A stretch of DNA of 64,000 bases, from the NCBI GenBank assembly GCA_024220505.1, contig JAKZZE010000006.1, positions 2,108,001-2,172,000 of the forward strand, given 5' to 3'. Origin of the DNA: Rhizopus arrhizus (Eukaryota; Mucoromycota; Mucoromycetes; Mucorales; Rhizopodaceae). The notes beneath the pieces were generated by a model. It worked only from the letters and a program-made list of their open reading frames with translations. It did no database searches and had not been told where the DNA came from. Both the position numbers and the translations under genes were made by a program. Every line of letters starts with the position of its first letter. The first letter of the stretch is position 1. Below, piece by piece: positions 41,119-54,633 of the stretch.

Positions 41119-42952
41119 ACTGCACCCAATCCCTATATTCTAAATTATTATACTTCGGGTGTTTTAACAGTTGAACTTCGAATAAAATAATACAAATTTG
41201 AATTTGCAGGATAGATATATAATATTTGTATCAAAAAAAACCTAGAAAAAAAACATATGTTATATCTATAACGATATATATATGTTTATAATCTGTATAT
41301 TGAATAAAAAGAAATTGTATTTCTTGTAAAAAAATTTTTGTCTCTTTTGTACTACATGAATCCATGCAAACTTATAAATTGGGAAAATGAAAAGTTTTCA
41401 AATTCAGTGTATGATTTTTTAATTTCAACAAAGGTCAATAACGTAAATCCATTGGACTGTAAGCTCGGAAATTTAACTGCTTGAGTTGCGACGTCCTCTT
41501 GCAAAGCATACTCGATTTGCTATACTGCAAAAAAAAAAGAGAGTACTTAGTATATCTACCCAAAAAAAAATTGTACGTTTATAATGAGAAGATAGAGAGC
41601 AATATTGCTTAAATTGTGAAAGGGAACATGAGTTCAATGCTTTTATCCAACGAAGTGTAAAATTAATTATTTACAATTGAAATAAAAGAATGGTCTATAG
41701 GGAAGTAATAAATATAAACGTTAAATAAAAGATAAAAGCTAGAAACAAAAATGAACAAGGAAAAAGGAAAAAAAAAAAGAAAAAAGAAAAAAGAAAATGG
41801 TATTTCTTTTTTTGACCGTAAGGAAAATAGCATCTATCAAAGATGATAGTGCAATGTTTAAAGGACTAAAGCTAAGCAGAAAATAGAAGGGTATGGGTTT
41901 GGTAATCATTTTTATTTTTAATTGCAAAAAGAAACAACAATATTAACATCAAGTGAATTTACATGTCTTGAGATTCCTTATAACAGAGACTATAAGAAAG
42001 AGTTATTGTTAATGAAATAAAATAGAACATTTGATAGATTTAGAAAAAAAGAAAAAGTAATGTTGAAATTAGACAATTGCAATGTCGGAATTACTTGCAT
42101 GTGAAAAAAGCAATGTTGGAATTACGTGCATGTTAAAAAAAAAAGAATGTTAAAGTGACATTGCAAAAGAATACTTACTTTTACAAATTGTCTTAAGTTG
42201 AACAAACCTACTTACAGGACCTTCGTTTTATTTATAGGGCATACAGAGATTTACTTTGGGTTATAAAAAGCGGTTTTAGAAATTGCACTGAAATTGGAAA
42301 TTTTTTTTTTGATTAAGTACTTTGAAAAAAAAAAAATCTAGCTGAGACGTCAACTGCAGATGTTTTAATTCATTTGCCTTTGTGTGCTAATTACAATTTA
42401 TTATTCAATATATATGCCTTTATTAATGAGTTTTTTGTCCTATCTTTGATTAAGAATATCATTACTTTGCCTTTTTTTTTTTCTTTTTTTTTTTTGGATT
42501 ACCGCAGTACACTTAACTAAACTCCATCATTTTTTTTTGTAAAGTAGTGCACTTATGTAAGTCAATCAATATAATACTGAATATGATGGGAAAAGATTCA
42601 AATATCTTAACACAAAAGTTGAATTGATTTTACTTGATGAAAAATTTATTCTTGTTTAGCGGCACTTGTATAATGTCGGTAACATAACAACATCAATTGA
42701 AACTTGTTCTTCCTCTGGAACTTCAAACTGAGTATTAAAGGTTCTTATTGTTTGATTTTGAAGCTGTATATAAGGAGTTCATAAAGCGACATATCAATTG
42801 TATAAAAGTTTTTGTTGTATTTATACAAAAAGCAAATACTCATAGATAAATTTAATACTACTGAATCATAGTAAAACCATATCTCTATAAATAAATATGA
42901 GACTTCTGCAATGATCGTCTTTGATGTATTGTTCATATCGGTATTTAAAGAA
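41119..42952. other. Left non-coding part of element II
   Basis: No gene seen. AT-rich with several A or T runs, notably near 41770-41795 and 42474-42496. Short ORFs here have no motif. Confidence 0.6.
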
Positions 42953-43236
42953 CCATATCGGAACCTGTTTTTAAGGATAGCAGATCAATGTAATCCTATT
43001 TGATAAATATTGTTAAATCAATGAACAATTCACACCATTCTTGATTGATTCGTCAAGAAGACAACATGTCATATTTATCCATTATCTTTCCTGCATCTTC
43101 CCATCCTCCTTGTATTATTATTTTTAGCCGATGAATTGAAATAACGGTAAAAATTTGTATATTCAAAAAGTATAAATAACATCAATTGTTGCTATTAATC
43201 AAACAGTATATATCTAGTAACACACATTCTTTATTG
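42953..43236 (+). promoter_or_regulatory. Diverged Ty3 LTR forming the upstream region of the element II transposase
   Basis: About 280 bp align by eye with the solo LTR at 9960-10385 in the same orientation: atatcggaacctg, gattcgtcaagaagaca, atctttcctgcatcttcccatcc, gaattgaaataacggtaaa, then aaaaagtataaata. The TATA element is at 43171 and the ATG of the transposase at 43245, about 70 bp further. The LTR's start and its far end are missing. It looks like a captured LTR promoter. Confidence 0.75.
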
Positions 43237-43244
43237 TATTTATA

Positions 43245-46240
43245 ATGTACTCTTCAAGCCCATACAAATTCCATTGTTACTGTACCCAATGCTCTGGAGG
43301 AGAAGTAGGCAAGTACCAAGTTGTTACGCAATGGACTCTTGCTCGCCATAGAAAAAAAGAAGCTGTTAAAGGTTTGTTACTTACATTAAAATAATTCTTT
43401 TGCTAACGCATCATATATAAACAGGTGAATCAGAGGCAACTCCAGAAGTTAATGCCAATAATGAAGTGATTCCGTCAAGTGAAAATGATTCTGAGAATGA
43501 TGGTGATGAAGACTTTTCTAATTGGCAAATCACTGACGATGGTGAAGATGATGCCTCCAGTTGTATGGATGTTGTTGAATTTAATGTGCCCAAAGGTAAA
43601 CGTCTTCTAAAATTGTGTTAGTAAAAGATAAAATACTTACTTTGTCAACTTTTAGTTAAACTTGAAGGATTTCAAAATGATGTTGTTGCTTTTATAGCAA
43701 TTTTCTTGACCTATTTCCAGCTGTTTTTCATTTCTGAATATGCTGCGGAAACAGTAATGAAATTTGCTAACGATCTTGTTATCCTCTTGAATTACGAACC
43801 AATCTTTCCTGCCAAGTTGGATACTCTTCGAAATGCTGTTGGAATCGATTATACCTATAAAGGTATGTTTCGCCTTGTTGTCTGCCCTGAATGCCACACA
43901 CTATATGAACCTGAAGCAATTCATTGTGACTCAAGGTGTACTTTTTCCGAATTCCAAGGCATTTGCAATGCACAGCTCTTTCAATCTGTGAATATTGGTG
44001 CAAGCAAGATGTACGCTAACAAGGTCTCGGCATTCAATTCGATCAAGTACGCTTTGACAGTGATGTTCTCACGACCAGGCTTTGAATCAGCAATTGAAGC
44101 ATGGCGCTATCGTACTCGTCATAACAACACTATGTACGATATCTATGATGGTCAATTTTGGAATGAATTCAAAGATAGAGATGGTAATATATTTACCAGT
44201 CAAGCTAGATCTCTTCTGTTCACTTTGAATGTCGATTGGTTTCAATCTTCAAAAAGAACCGTGTACTCTGTTGGTGCTGTTTACTTGACGATAAACAATC
44301 TTCCAAGATCCATCAGATACAAAAAAGAAAATATCATCTTGGTTTGTGTTATTCCTGGACCCAAAGAACCTAAAGACATGCAAATCAACAACTATTTGCA
44401 AGTTTTGGTGAAGGAGCTAAAGGATCTCTATTATGGTGACTTCTTCACATGTACAGCTGATTCTCCCAATGCTCCTGTCAAAGTTCGTGCTGCTCTGTTT
44501 TTGATTGCTTGTGATATTCCTGCTAGCCGAAAGGTTAGTGGGTTTACTTCATTCAATGCAACTGTACCTTGTAATAAATGCTCAACAGCATTTCCTGCTC
44601 GTTACAATACAAATCTTCAACGTGATTTTTCTTTTGGTCTTGAAGATCTTGGTGCTTGGTCACTTCGTACCAATATTGAAAATCGTCATCATGCAAGAAA
44701 TTGGAAAGAAGCATCTACAAAGAAACAAAGAGTTGACTTGGAACAGAAATTTGGTACTCGATTTTCTGCCCTACATGACTTGGAATACCTTGATCTTGTT
44801 CGTTGTACTGCCATTGATCCTATGCATGGCCTTTTCCTAGGAACAGCAAAGAAAATGGTTAAAATATGGCGTACTACTATTTGTGACCTTACCCATGAAT
44901 TATATTTGACCGATGCTGACTTGAAAGAAATGCAAAAGGAAGCAAACGATATCATACTGCCAGCACAATACACGCCAATCAATCAGAAAATTGCCAGCAA
45001 TTTTTCTGACTTAAAGGCTGATGAATGGAGAACCTGGTGTCTTGCTCTTTCGCCCCTTTTACTGAAGTCTCATCTTCCAGTCCGTCACAAAGAAAATTGG
45101 GCAAAGTTTGTACAGGCCTGTCACATCGTATGTCGTCCATGCATTACTCAGAATGAAGCCATGATGGCCCACAAGCTATTCCATGAGTTTGTCATAGGTG
45201 TTGTTGAATTGTATGGTCCAGAGATGGTCACTCCAAATATGCATCTTCATCTGCATCTAAAGGACTCTATCCAAGACTTTGGCCCAATATACGCATTTTG
45301 GTTGTATGGCTTTGAGAGGCTTAATGGCGACATTAAGAAGATGACAGTAAACTACAAAACAGCGTTCGAAGTTACATATATGAAGAAGTTTCTTTCCGTT
45401 GTGCACTATGGTGACTACATCCGTAACTTACCACAAGGAATTAAACAGAATCCTGTGATGATGTCTTCCTTTGGTTACTTGTCACCAACGCCTTCTGATT
45501 CCCTAGTTGCTTCTTCATCTACTTCGACCTGCTTTGATTTCAGTTTATTTGTCAGTGCTCCTCTACGTTTGAATGATATCTTCACTGGTGCTGAAATTCT
45601 ACCTCCTGATACGCAAGCTTTCGTTAGACACAAAGTTAATGTAGATAGATTGAATCGAGACCACTATGGTTATCTTTTCTCTTTTTACAAACTAGTATAT
45701 GCTGATCGAACGTTTGCAAGTGCATTCACTCCAGAAGAATTTGACAAGTTGTCTACAATGGTGCTTCCCGATATTTCTCTTTTTTCTGAAATTCAAATTC
45801 TTGGACAAAGATATCGGTCAAAGGCATCGCGTGCTACTCGTGGTTGCTATATTGAAGTTGCTTGTAATTCTGCTGTTCTTGGACAAGAGCCTGAAATGCG
45901 AATTGGCGAAGTTCAATATTATTTTAGCCATCAGCTTCAAATGAAAAAATCTGTCCTTCCAAATGGTCAAGTCTTTGTACCAGAAGCCTTTGATGAGCAT
46001 ACCTTTGCTTTTGTACGTTGGTACAATCCTCCACTTCATCCCTTTCAAGGGTTTGAATGTCTTGGTGCCGCGTACTATCATAACTCATTTCGACCTGCTG
46101 ATTCAGACTGCATTCTTCCAGTATCACGTATTTTTACTTGCGTTGCAATGAAAAAAGGTTATCCTGATAATCATGTTGTTTTTTTACCTCTTCCAAGAAA
46201 ACCATTGACTTGTAAAAAAAAAAAAAAAAAAAAAGAGTGA
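43245..46240 (+). CDS. tnp2 (CACTA/Plavaka-type) transposase of element II
   Basis: Exons 43245-43371, 43425-43595 and 43656-46240 with GT-AG introns of 53 and 60 nt give about 960 residues without a break. Exon 1 encodes a CxCxxC motif (CYCTQCSGG) and a later His, probably a zinc-binding DNA recognition module; an acidic segment follows (ENDSENDGDEDF). The catalytic part has LNVDWFQ (Asp about 293), a CNKC pair near 405, IDPMHGLFLGT (Asp about 487) and YGFERLNGD (Glu about 653), the DDE pattern of the tnp2 family (Pfam Transposase_21). The C-terminus ends in a Lys run from a long A tract (46214-46234). It cuts and joins the element ends in the nucleus. The homologue in III has one more intron. 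Confidence 0.9.
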
Positions 46241-46329
46241 AGAATAAAAAGATAAAATAAAAAATAAAACCAAAAATTCAAATTCCGTATTCCTTTTTAA
46301 TTTTTTTTTTATTTCGCAAATGATTATTT

Positions 46330-47677
46330 TTACAACTGCAAGTTATCTTCATTCGATACTAACTCATCACCAAAAGCCCAGGCGATGCTTTGTTCAGTTA
46401 TATTTTCTTTTTTTATCAAGCTGGGAACAGGCAACGAATATTTTCTTCGAATGCGAGGAAGAGACTGAATGTTGCTGGTTCCAGTCCTTTGTCTTTTGGC
46501 CCTGTCATTTTCTATTTGATTATCCAACAGGTTGAAAAATTCGGTACACTAAATGTCGGATAATTAGTTAATTGCGCTTAAAAAGATATTAATTAAACTC
46601 ACTGCAGGGGATCTATACTTTGGTACACGAACTTCAAAATAATCAATGGTTTTCGTACACAAGACAGACATACGTTCCTTTTCAGTAAAAGGAGTTATTC
46701 TATCTGGATTTTGTTCAAGAAGAATTTCCTCCACCTTGTCCATTGTTTCGTCGTTATACATGTCTTCTTCTTCAGACATATATTGCTGTTGAAGCAAGTA
46801 CTCACAGTTGGGATAGCTTTCGTAAACACCTTGATCCTTGTACTGCTCATATATAGCCTTACGTGCCTTGATTTTCTAAAAAAAAAAAAAGTCAAATATA
46901 TGATAATTATGACTTTTATTTTACTTACCGTATTTTTGCGAGTTGTTTTGGCAGCCTTTCTTTTTTTCATAAACTCGTCGACAAAACCAACCTCTTCTCC
47001 AGCCATACCAGCTTTCTTGGTATAGTACTGTCGTTCAAGGTATCTTCGTAAGTCTCGGCCATTAGTACTCTTGTAAGCATAATGGCTATTGACATACTCT
47101 TGCAACAGCTTAAGTACTCTCTGATTCTCAGCAGACTTTAAAGGCTTGCTGAGATCGTACTTAGATGATGGAGGTAAATCATTGTAATGATTCCTCACAG
47201 CATCCTATATTTTAAGAAAAAAAAAAAAGTAATTAGTACACTTGTTTGAAATTAAATTATTAATAATCTTACTTTGATAGCTGTTGCAATTGGCTTTGCA
47301 CTTTTGCTTGAGGCTTCCTCAAGCTCTCTATATTCTTCTTTCAGCTTGCTAAATGCCACTTGCAAGGCACGCTTTTCTTCCTGTTCTTTCCTTAACATCT
47401 CCTTCAGAGAGTCAATTTCCTTTTTCATATCCATATAAATGGAGAAGGAAAAAGAAGATTCATCACTTCCAATGTCCTCAGCCTCACGCATTCGCTTCTG
47501 GACATTGGTAATAGGAGGGAAGCCAGGTCTAGGATAGGCAAAGCTATCAAAAACAGCATCGCTTGAGACAACCTCAGGAAAAGCAACACGGGAAGGAACA
47601 GCAATTGGCTGCCCAGTAGAGCTAGGACCACGAGCATTGGCAGGTGCAGGGTTGAATTCGATAATACGGTCAGACAT
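46330..47677 (-). CDS. Second gene of element II, unknown function
   Basis: Exons on the minus strand: 47273-47677, 46929-47204, 46603-46875, 46330-46548, introns of 53-68 nt with GT-AG ends, about 390 residues from ATG 47677 (MSDRIIEFNPAPANARG). It has a disordered Pro- and Ser-rich start, a long coiled coil (MDMKKEIDSLKEMLRKEQEE and on), a basic helical part in exon 2 (GRDLRRYLERQYYTKK, KKRKAAKTTRKN), an acidic part in exon 3 (SEEEDMYNDETMDKVEE) and a basic tail. It shares four-exon layout, exon order and convergent position with the second genes of I and III, though sequence similarity is weak. It may be the subterminal-repeat-binding partner that CACTA elements often encode (TnpA-like). 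That role is inference. Confidence 0.75.
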
Positions 47678-48914
47678 AATGATAGAAGGTACTTTGAAGG
47701 AAAAGTAAAGAAACATAACATTGAAGCTAGATACATCTTAAATACTATTGCGTTCAACTGTAAACTCAGTTCTATTCAAGTCAAAAATCTATAAAAGGAT
47801 TGATGTCTCAGATGAATCTTTTCTTTTCTTTCTTTCTTTTTTTTGATTTGTTATCCCAAGTAAGTCTCTCTTTTTTTAAAATTTTTTTTTCTAATGTTCT
47901 TTATTAAAGATTTATAGATATACTCATGGCTGTCATAAGTTCTTGAGTCTTTTCTGTATCTGTTTATGTGGTAAGTATGCTTTTAAACCTTCATTATCTT
48001 TATTAACAATCAAATTTAGTTTTCTAGGCTTGATTCTGAAGCTGTTTGAATAGTTTGGCATCGTCTTCTGGTTTTTAAAGAGGTTTAATGTAAGAAAGTC
48101 GGGTACATCATGTTTCACTGTAATTAATCTTTCATTTTATCTAGCTTTGATTCTACTTTCCTCCTGCTTAGTCTACTGTCTTCATCTTTATATTGCTTTT
48201 GATCTCTTTTGAGGCTGCTTCATTGTATTTGTTTGCTTTGTCTGATTTGTCTGCTATATTCTATTGTTTGATGCTTCTGAGGTCAAGGTAAGCGCAATTT
48301 TGAAAAAAAAAAATTTTTTTTGTATCTACCGTTTAAAGGTGATGTTTCATTATTCCCATAAATTCCCTGCTCCTCCCCCCCCTCTTTTTTTTTAAATCAT
48401 ATTTAATAATCAAATGAACTAATAATATATAATCAATATGGCAAAAGAGCCCAAAAATAAATGAATAAAACCACATTTTTGACCAATAATACTGTATTTT
48501 AAGCCTATTTTTTTCCTAATACAAATCATCCAGAGCTATATATAATCATAATAAACCAATAAGAAAGTATTGTAAAAGGCAATAAGCCAATAAAGAAGTA
48601 ATTTTAAAGAGAAATAGACCTATAAGGAAGCTTTGTTAAAAGGCAATAAGCCAATAAAGAAGTAGCATCAAAGAGAAACGCAAGCATGTAAGGTCCAATG
48701 GAAAAGCGTTATGTTTGTGTATCATCGTAGAAAGAACAATGAAGCGGCGCGTCACCAAAAGTAACACGGTATTTTATATACATATCTTAACATTTCGAGC
48801 AAAATATGCGAAGTACATATTTTATGGAATCTGTAAATATATTGACGTAAACCCGAAATATCTCATTATATTCTGTCAAATATAATGCTATATATATAGC
48901 AATTATGTGCAGTG
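47678..48914. other. Right non-coding part of element II
   Basis: No gene seen. Two copies of an aaaggcaataagccaataaagaag-type unit near 48575-48665 act as candidate subterminal repeats. The end tatagcaattatgtgCAGTG is the right terminus. Confidence 0.6.
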
Positions 48915-48919
48915 GTCCA

Positions 48920-51900
48920 CACTGCAAATAATTGGTGATTTTCAGCGTTATCAGTCATTTGCAGTCATTTCTAACATCAAAATTTCAACGATTTGAACAA
49001 CATTGAATAAACGAAAAAAATTAAAATGCTCTGTATTGCACCTTTTTGAATTTTGAAAAAAGATTTAGGTGCGAAAAAAATAAAGAAATTTAATAATTTT
49101 ATTATTTTTTTTGTGGTGTAAGTATTCATAGAGTTATTCATGTTTTAAAAAAGTGTCTTTTTTTTTTCAAATAGTCTCTTTTTGGAAAGTCTGTTCTCCT
49201 CTATCGTTGAAAGACCGATGTTTTCTTTTTTTATTTTGAGGGCAAGATGCGGAAAACAAAAACACATTATGATTATTTTGATCAAAAGAATACATATTAG
49301 GAAGGCAGTCTGTGCTTTTTAGCTTAGCTCATTAGAAACGTGTAACAGAATGTAACAAAATAGTTGCGTTTGGGAAAAAAAAAGAAGCTGAAAAATTAAA
49401 AGTAAAAAAAAAAAGACAAAGTTAAAAAAAAAAAGACCTAGTAAGAAAAAAAAAAAAAAAAAAAAAAGAGCATAGCAATAAAAGGTTCCTTATTCAAATA
49501 AAAACAATAACCTAACAGTAAACATGTTTTATAAAAATACAAATGCTTTTACATTATAACAAAAGAATACGTGTATATTCTAAAAAGAATAAAAAAAAAA
49601 GAAGCTTTGTTAACATCTTGTTACAAGGCAATGATAATTAATAGATACATGCACAGTTTTTTGTTTTTCAAGTAAATAAAGTGCTTTATTATTTTTTATG
49701 ACAAATAATATAAAAGAATATATGTTTTTAAGCTTATACTAGTTCATTACTTACTTTATGTTTGCACATAGGTGTAATTTGCCATTAGCCATTAGCCATC
49801 AGCCATTAGAGATGTTAACATTGCCAGCTTCCTTTACCAAAAAGGGCTTTTCAACAACAAGCAACAATATAAGTTTGATATTCTTATAGTTTTATCGTGT
49901 TGGAAAGAACAACTTTGCTCATGAGGTTCATGTTCGTCATCCGAATGTGTCCCATTAGGAATTCCTAATGTAAAAAAAAAAAAAAAAAAAAAAATAAACC
50001 GACATTAGACTTGGTTGTTATTTTTTTTTATGAACTTACATATGGTCAATACTTGAGCATTCTTTTTTATCTTTTGTACCTTTGTCATCTAGTGTATTCC
50101 ATGAAACAAAACAAGGGAGAAAAAAAAAGAAGTTGTTTTTCTGCTATAATTTGTTGATACCGAGCTTTTTTTTTTATTTCAAGTAAAAAAAAAAAGAAAA
50201 AATAATATCCTCCACGTTAAATATATTGTACGCAAGTAATAAAACTTAAGCAATGTATAAATTATCTTTTGGGGTATCATTAAATACAAACTACATGAAA
50301 AGCAACTGTTTTTGTTTTTTAATATGGATAGACAGTGAATAAGTGTAACATTGGTAAAATAAGGCTACAAAAAAGCACTTTTCTTTTTTTTTTTTTCTTT
50401 TTTTTTTCTTCTCTTTTTTATAAAAGGTAAGTTCTTAATATTACATATATATTCTATTCCTATTCTAATGGTACTTGTACTTTAGTAAAATCGTATTTGT
50501 TGCTTTCTTTCTATTTGAAATGGTCTTTATAAAGTCTCTTTCCCAGGATTATCATTGCTTCTTCTTTTATTTGTTGGTATAAGCTTGACTGGTGTCTTTT
50601 TTTCTTTTCTTTCTTTTTAATGGTCCATCTAAAGCAAGGTACTATTACTTTTACTACATACACTCAATAGCTAATAATTATTATAGATGCGTGCTGCTTT
50701 TTTAGTTGTTTGTATACCCTTAGCTAGTTTTCTTCCCATGGTCTATCTAAAGTAAGGTACTATTACTTTCACGATATATACACGATAGCTAATAAATGTT
50801 ATAGGTGAATGCTGCTTTGCTTTGGCCTCTTCTATCTCTTTTCTGTCTTTGCTTTGGTTCTAAAGTACTGATGTCTTTTCTTTTGCTTTGAGTGCTCAAG
50901 TCCTTGAATCCTTGAATCCTTGAATCCTTGAATCCTTGAATCCTTGAATCCTTGTGTCTCTGAATCCTTGAGCTTGGCTTTTTTTTTTTTTTTTTTTTTT
51001 TTCTTTTTTTTCTTTTGAGAACTTTTTGAGTTCCACGAGACTAGTTGCTATATTTTTAGATTAGATGCTGCTATTCTGGTGACATTAGGTAAGTCAACTA
51101 CACTTTTAAAACGCTACAAGCAAAGAAATATCATATTTTGTTATTATTCTTTTATTCAAATAAAAAAAAAAGCTATTTTTTATAAACAAAATCCCTATTT
51201 TTTTGTATATATAAAGCAATATTTATTGCAATATGAATGGTCAATAAAGAAGTATATAAGCTATATGAGTGGTTCATAAAGAAGTATATAAGCTACAGTA
51301 GCGGACAAAACTGGTGCACAAAAATTAAAATCAACATTGTATCTCCGCCATATGTCTGCGACTTTTGTGGCATATACCATCTGAAAGACAGTCCAAAATA
51401 TACATTATGTTATGTAAACCGGAACTGTGCCGGACATCCCCCAGGCATAAGGTCATTTTTAGTGATTTTTTGCATATTTCAATTTTCGCCAAAAATGTAG
51501 TGCTTGTCTAGCCTTCTTTCAATTTTCCCCATATCTCTCCCGTTTGCTTTCAGATTTCACAGCATATTAGTAAATTCTAGTAGCTCTTAAAAAATATATA
51601 AAACTGTACTTATTTTGTGTTTCCCATTGAGTCCCCCCTTTTGTTTTTACCCTATTCACTATAACAAAGTACTAGCCTTATATGTTTAAGAAAATAAGCA
51701 ACTGTAAAAACGAAACTCTGAGATCTCGAACACGCCTAGTTCGTACGACAGCAGATATTTCTAGAGTAACAAGGATCTCTAAATGGACAATCAACAGGAG
51801 AAAGAGGGAAGAAAGAAACTTAATGTCTTGTGATCATGAAGGTATTCCGCTATTAGCCTGAAAAGTTATTAGTTCAGTCATCAACCTAGAGCTTGGACAA

Positions 51901-53312
51901 GGTCCGCTACACACAGTTCCTGATGCTCAGCACATTTTGAGGACCTTAAGATACAGTGTTAGCAGACTGTCAGTCTAAAGGCACAGTAGGAAGCTAGATT
52001 TTGAGTCCGGAAGTAAGGAATCGAAGAATTTCATCAGCTGTATTAGCCGGAAAAAGCGATGAATGTGGTATCACGACAAGCCATTGTATACAATAGAGGG
52101 CTGGAAGTCTGCTATCTTTAGCAATGAAACAAATATGAACATTATGGATGCAGATAGTATACACTAATATTGAAAGCAAGTCGAGCAACCTGAGCGATTT
52201 TTTCACGGTGATCAAACAATGAAGCATGCTGGCTGCTCTGTTATGTTTTAAGGCTGTATTAGATATTGAGGACCAGAATATGTGTGTCAGGTATACGATG
52301 GTATAATGAACTCATAAATATACACATATATTTCGCTTACTTCATACCACAAAAGCCTAGCGTATAGTAGTCTAAAACGTCGTAATCTCTCGTTTCAGTA
52401 TGACAATGACACAAGGCACAAGTCAACGCATGTCATAAACTCAATATTTGATAACAGCGCTTCTGTGCTACAAGTTTAGCCGCCACTAATCCCGGCCTAA
52501 GTCCGCTTAAGCATGCCAGGTGGCAATTGATGGCAAAGGTATGATGATACGACACTAGATCAAAAAGGGTCGATGATCTTTGGAAAAGAATAGTTAAAGA
52601 GCCGGGTTCTTTTACTGAAAATGATATACACGCATATTATTAGCATATGCAAAGAAGAATATCCGATAATATCAAGAGATGAGATGATTATATAAAGTCT
52701 AAGATTTTAGCCACTTTTGCGGTTTTTAGAAAATATAAGATTTTATAAATTCAAAGCACGCTTATCGCTCAGTTTTAACAATGTCATGCTTAGAACATAC
52801 ATAGATTACAATGACTAGTATATCCTCCTTCTAGTACAGTTTCATGACTATTGCAATTACCATGAGCAGGTAATGGTAGTTAAAAGCTAAAAAAAAGTTT
52901 TGTGCACCAGTTTTGTCCGCTACTGTATATAAGTGGTTCATAAAGAAATATATAAGGCAATATGAGTGGTCAATAAAGAAGTATATAAGGCAATAGGAGT
53001 GTTCGATGAAGAAGTATATAAGGCAATATGAGCGGTCGATAAAAGAACAAAAAGACATATAAAGTAATGTTTTAAAACGTATCATTCGTTGCTCAAACGT
53101 TGACTAGTATTAATTGAAACGTAAAAAATGCTTTGGTAAAAGAACACTAAATGACATCCTCTTGCTTGCGTAAAAGTTATTTAACGATTACTGCTCTGCC
53201 TCGAAAATCGTTTAAAAGAGCAATAAAATTCCGTGGAGTTGCGTTAAACTTCGCGTTGTTGCGCTCATTTATGCTAAAAAACTACGTTTAATATCTCCAA
53301 TTATTTGCAGTG
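48920..53312 (+). mobile_element. CACTA/Plavaka-like element II', no genes, with copy C nested
   Basis: Inverted ends CACTGCAAATAATTGG at 48920 and ending 53312. The 3-bp duplication CCA is at 48917-48919 and 53313-53315. Without copy C it is about 2.76 kb. The left 1.2 kb matches the left part of I and the rest matches its right part, joined near 50300, so both genes are deleted. A 10-bp tandem (tccttgaatc) is expanded at about 50900-50955. Confidence 0.92.
51296..52925 (+). mobile_element. Copy C of the decayed Tc1 family (1630 bp)
   Basis: Same ends as copy A, TA at 51294-51295 and 52926-52927, same orientation as A. It lies within the subterminal repeats of II'. It carries the same broken transposase and the same antisense ORF (51994-52227). 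Confidence 0.95.
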
Positions 53313-53315
53313 CCA

Positions 53316-54633
53316 CTGCAAATAATGTTGCACCTTTGACGTAGAATTCTGATATCGGTGACAGTCATAGGTCCACAGATTTTAAAGTTTTTTTTTAAAA
53401 AAACAATATATCTTGCTGTATTGGTCATTTTCGAAATATGAAAAATGATTTAGATGCGAAAAAAATAAAGAAATTAAGTAATGTTATTTTTTTCATTGTA
53501 AGGTAAATATTCATAAAGTTATTCACGTTTTAAAAAAATGTCTTTTTTTTTACAGATGATCTTTTTTTGGAAAGCTTGTTCTCCTCTATCGTTGAAAGAC
53601 CGATATCTTCTTTTTTTTATTTTTGAGGGCAAAATGCGGAAAACAAAAACACATTGTGATTATTTTGATCAGAAGAATACATATTAGGAAGGCAGTCTGT
53701 GCTTTTTAGCTTAGCTCATTAGAAACGTGTAACAGAATGTAACAAAATAGTTGCGTTTGGGAAAAAAAAAGAAGCTGAAAAATTAAAAGTAAAAAAAAAA
53801 AGACAAAGTTAAAAAAAAAAAGACCTAGTGAAAAAAAAAAAAAAAAAAAAAAAAAGAGCATAGCAATAAAATGTTACTTATTCAAATGAAAACAATAACC
53901 TAACAGTAAACATGTTTTATAAAAATACAAATGCTTTTACATTATAACAAAAGAATACGTGTATATTCTAAAAAGAATAAAAAAAAAAGAAGCTTTGTTA
54001 ACATCTTGTTACAAGGCAATGATAATTAATAGATACATGCACAGTTTTTTGTTTTTCAAGTAAATAAAGTGCTTTATTATTTTTTATGACAGATAACATA
54101 ATAGAATATATGTTTTTAAGCTTATATTAGTTCATTACTTACTTTATGTTTGCACATGGGTGTAATTTGCCATTAGCCATTAGCCATTAGAGATGTTAAC
54201 ATTGCCAACTTCCTTTATCAAAAAGGGCTTTTCAACAACAAGCAACAATATAAGTTTGATATTCTTATAGTTTTATCGTGTTAAAACGAACAACTTTGCT
54301 CATGTGGCTCATGTTCGTCATCCGAATGTGTCCCATTAGGAATTCCTAATGTAAAAAAAAAAAAAAAAAAAGAAACCGACATTAGACTTGGTTGTTATTA
54401 CTTTTTTATAAGCTTACATTTGACCAGTGCTTGAGCTTTCCTTTTTTTTGTTTTGTGCCTTTGGCATCTAGAGTATTCCATGAAACAAAACAAGGGAAAA
54501 AAAAAGAAGTTGTTTTACTGCCTTATTTCATTGTTTAAGCACCGACTGTTTTTGCAAATTTACTACTCGTTTTTTATCAGGCGCATTTTTTTTTTCCTTC
54601 TTTATTTCTTTACAAAATACTAAATTCTTCAAA
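53316..54633. other. Left non-coding part of element III
   Basis: No gene seen. From about 53440 it follows the left part of I and II', including ggaaggcagtctgtgctttt and the ccattag repeat near 54169-54190. The first 120 bp differ, which is why the ends of III diverge from those of I and II'. Confidence 0.65.

Larger units (their letters stand above)
36575..48914 (+). mobile_element. CACTA/Plavaka-like element II, with element I nested at its first base
   Basis: Parts are 36575 and 41119-48914, about 7.8 kb. The left end CACTGCACCCAATCCCTATA faces a right end whose complement is CACTGCACATAATTGCTATA, imperfect inverted repeats. The 3-bp duplication is GTC at 36572-36574 and 48915-48917. It carries two convergent genes, a tnp2 transposase (43245-46240, plus) and a second gene (46330-47677, minus). 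Subterminal repeats with aggcaataagccaataaaga occur near 48578 and 48640. Confidence 0.88.

Noticed and set aside
46214..46234. Long A run as a retroposed poly(A) tail
   Set aside because: It lies in frame at the end of the element II transposase and similar runs occur throughout the non-coding parts; no duplication flanks it.
36575..48914. Element II as a host gene cluster
   Set aside because: The multi-exon genes suggested host genes at first, but tnp2 motifs, inverted ends and 3-bp duplications show they belong to a transposon.
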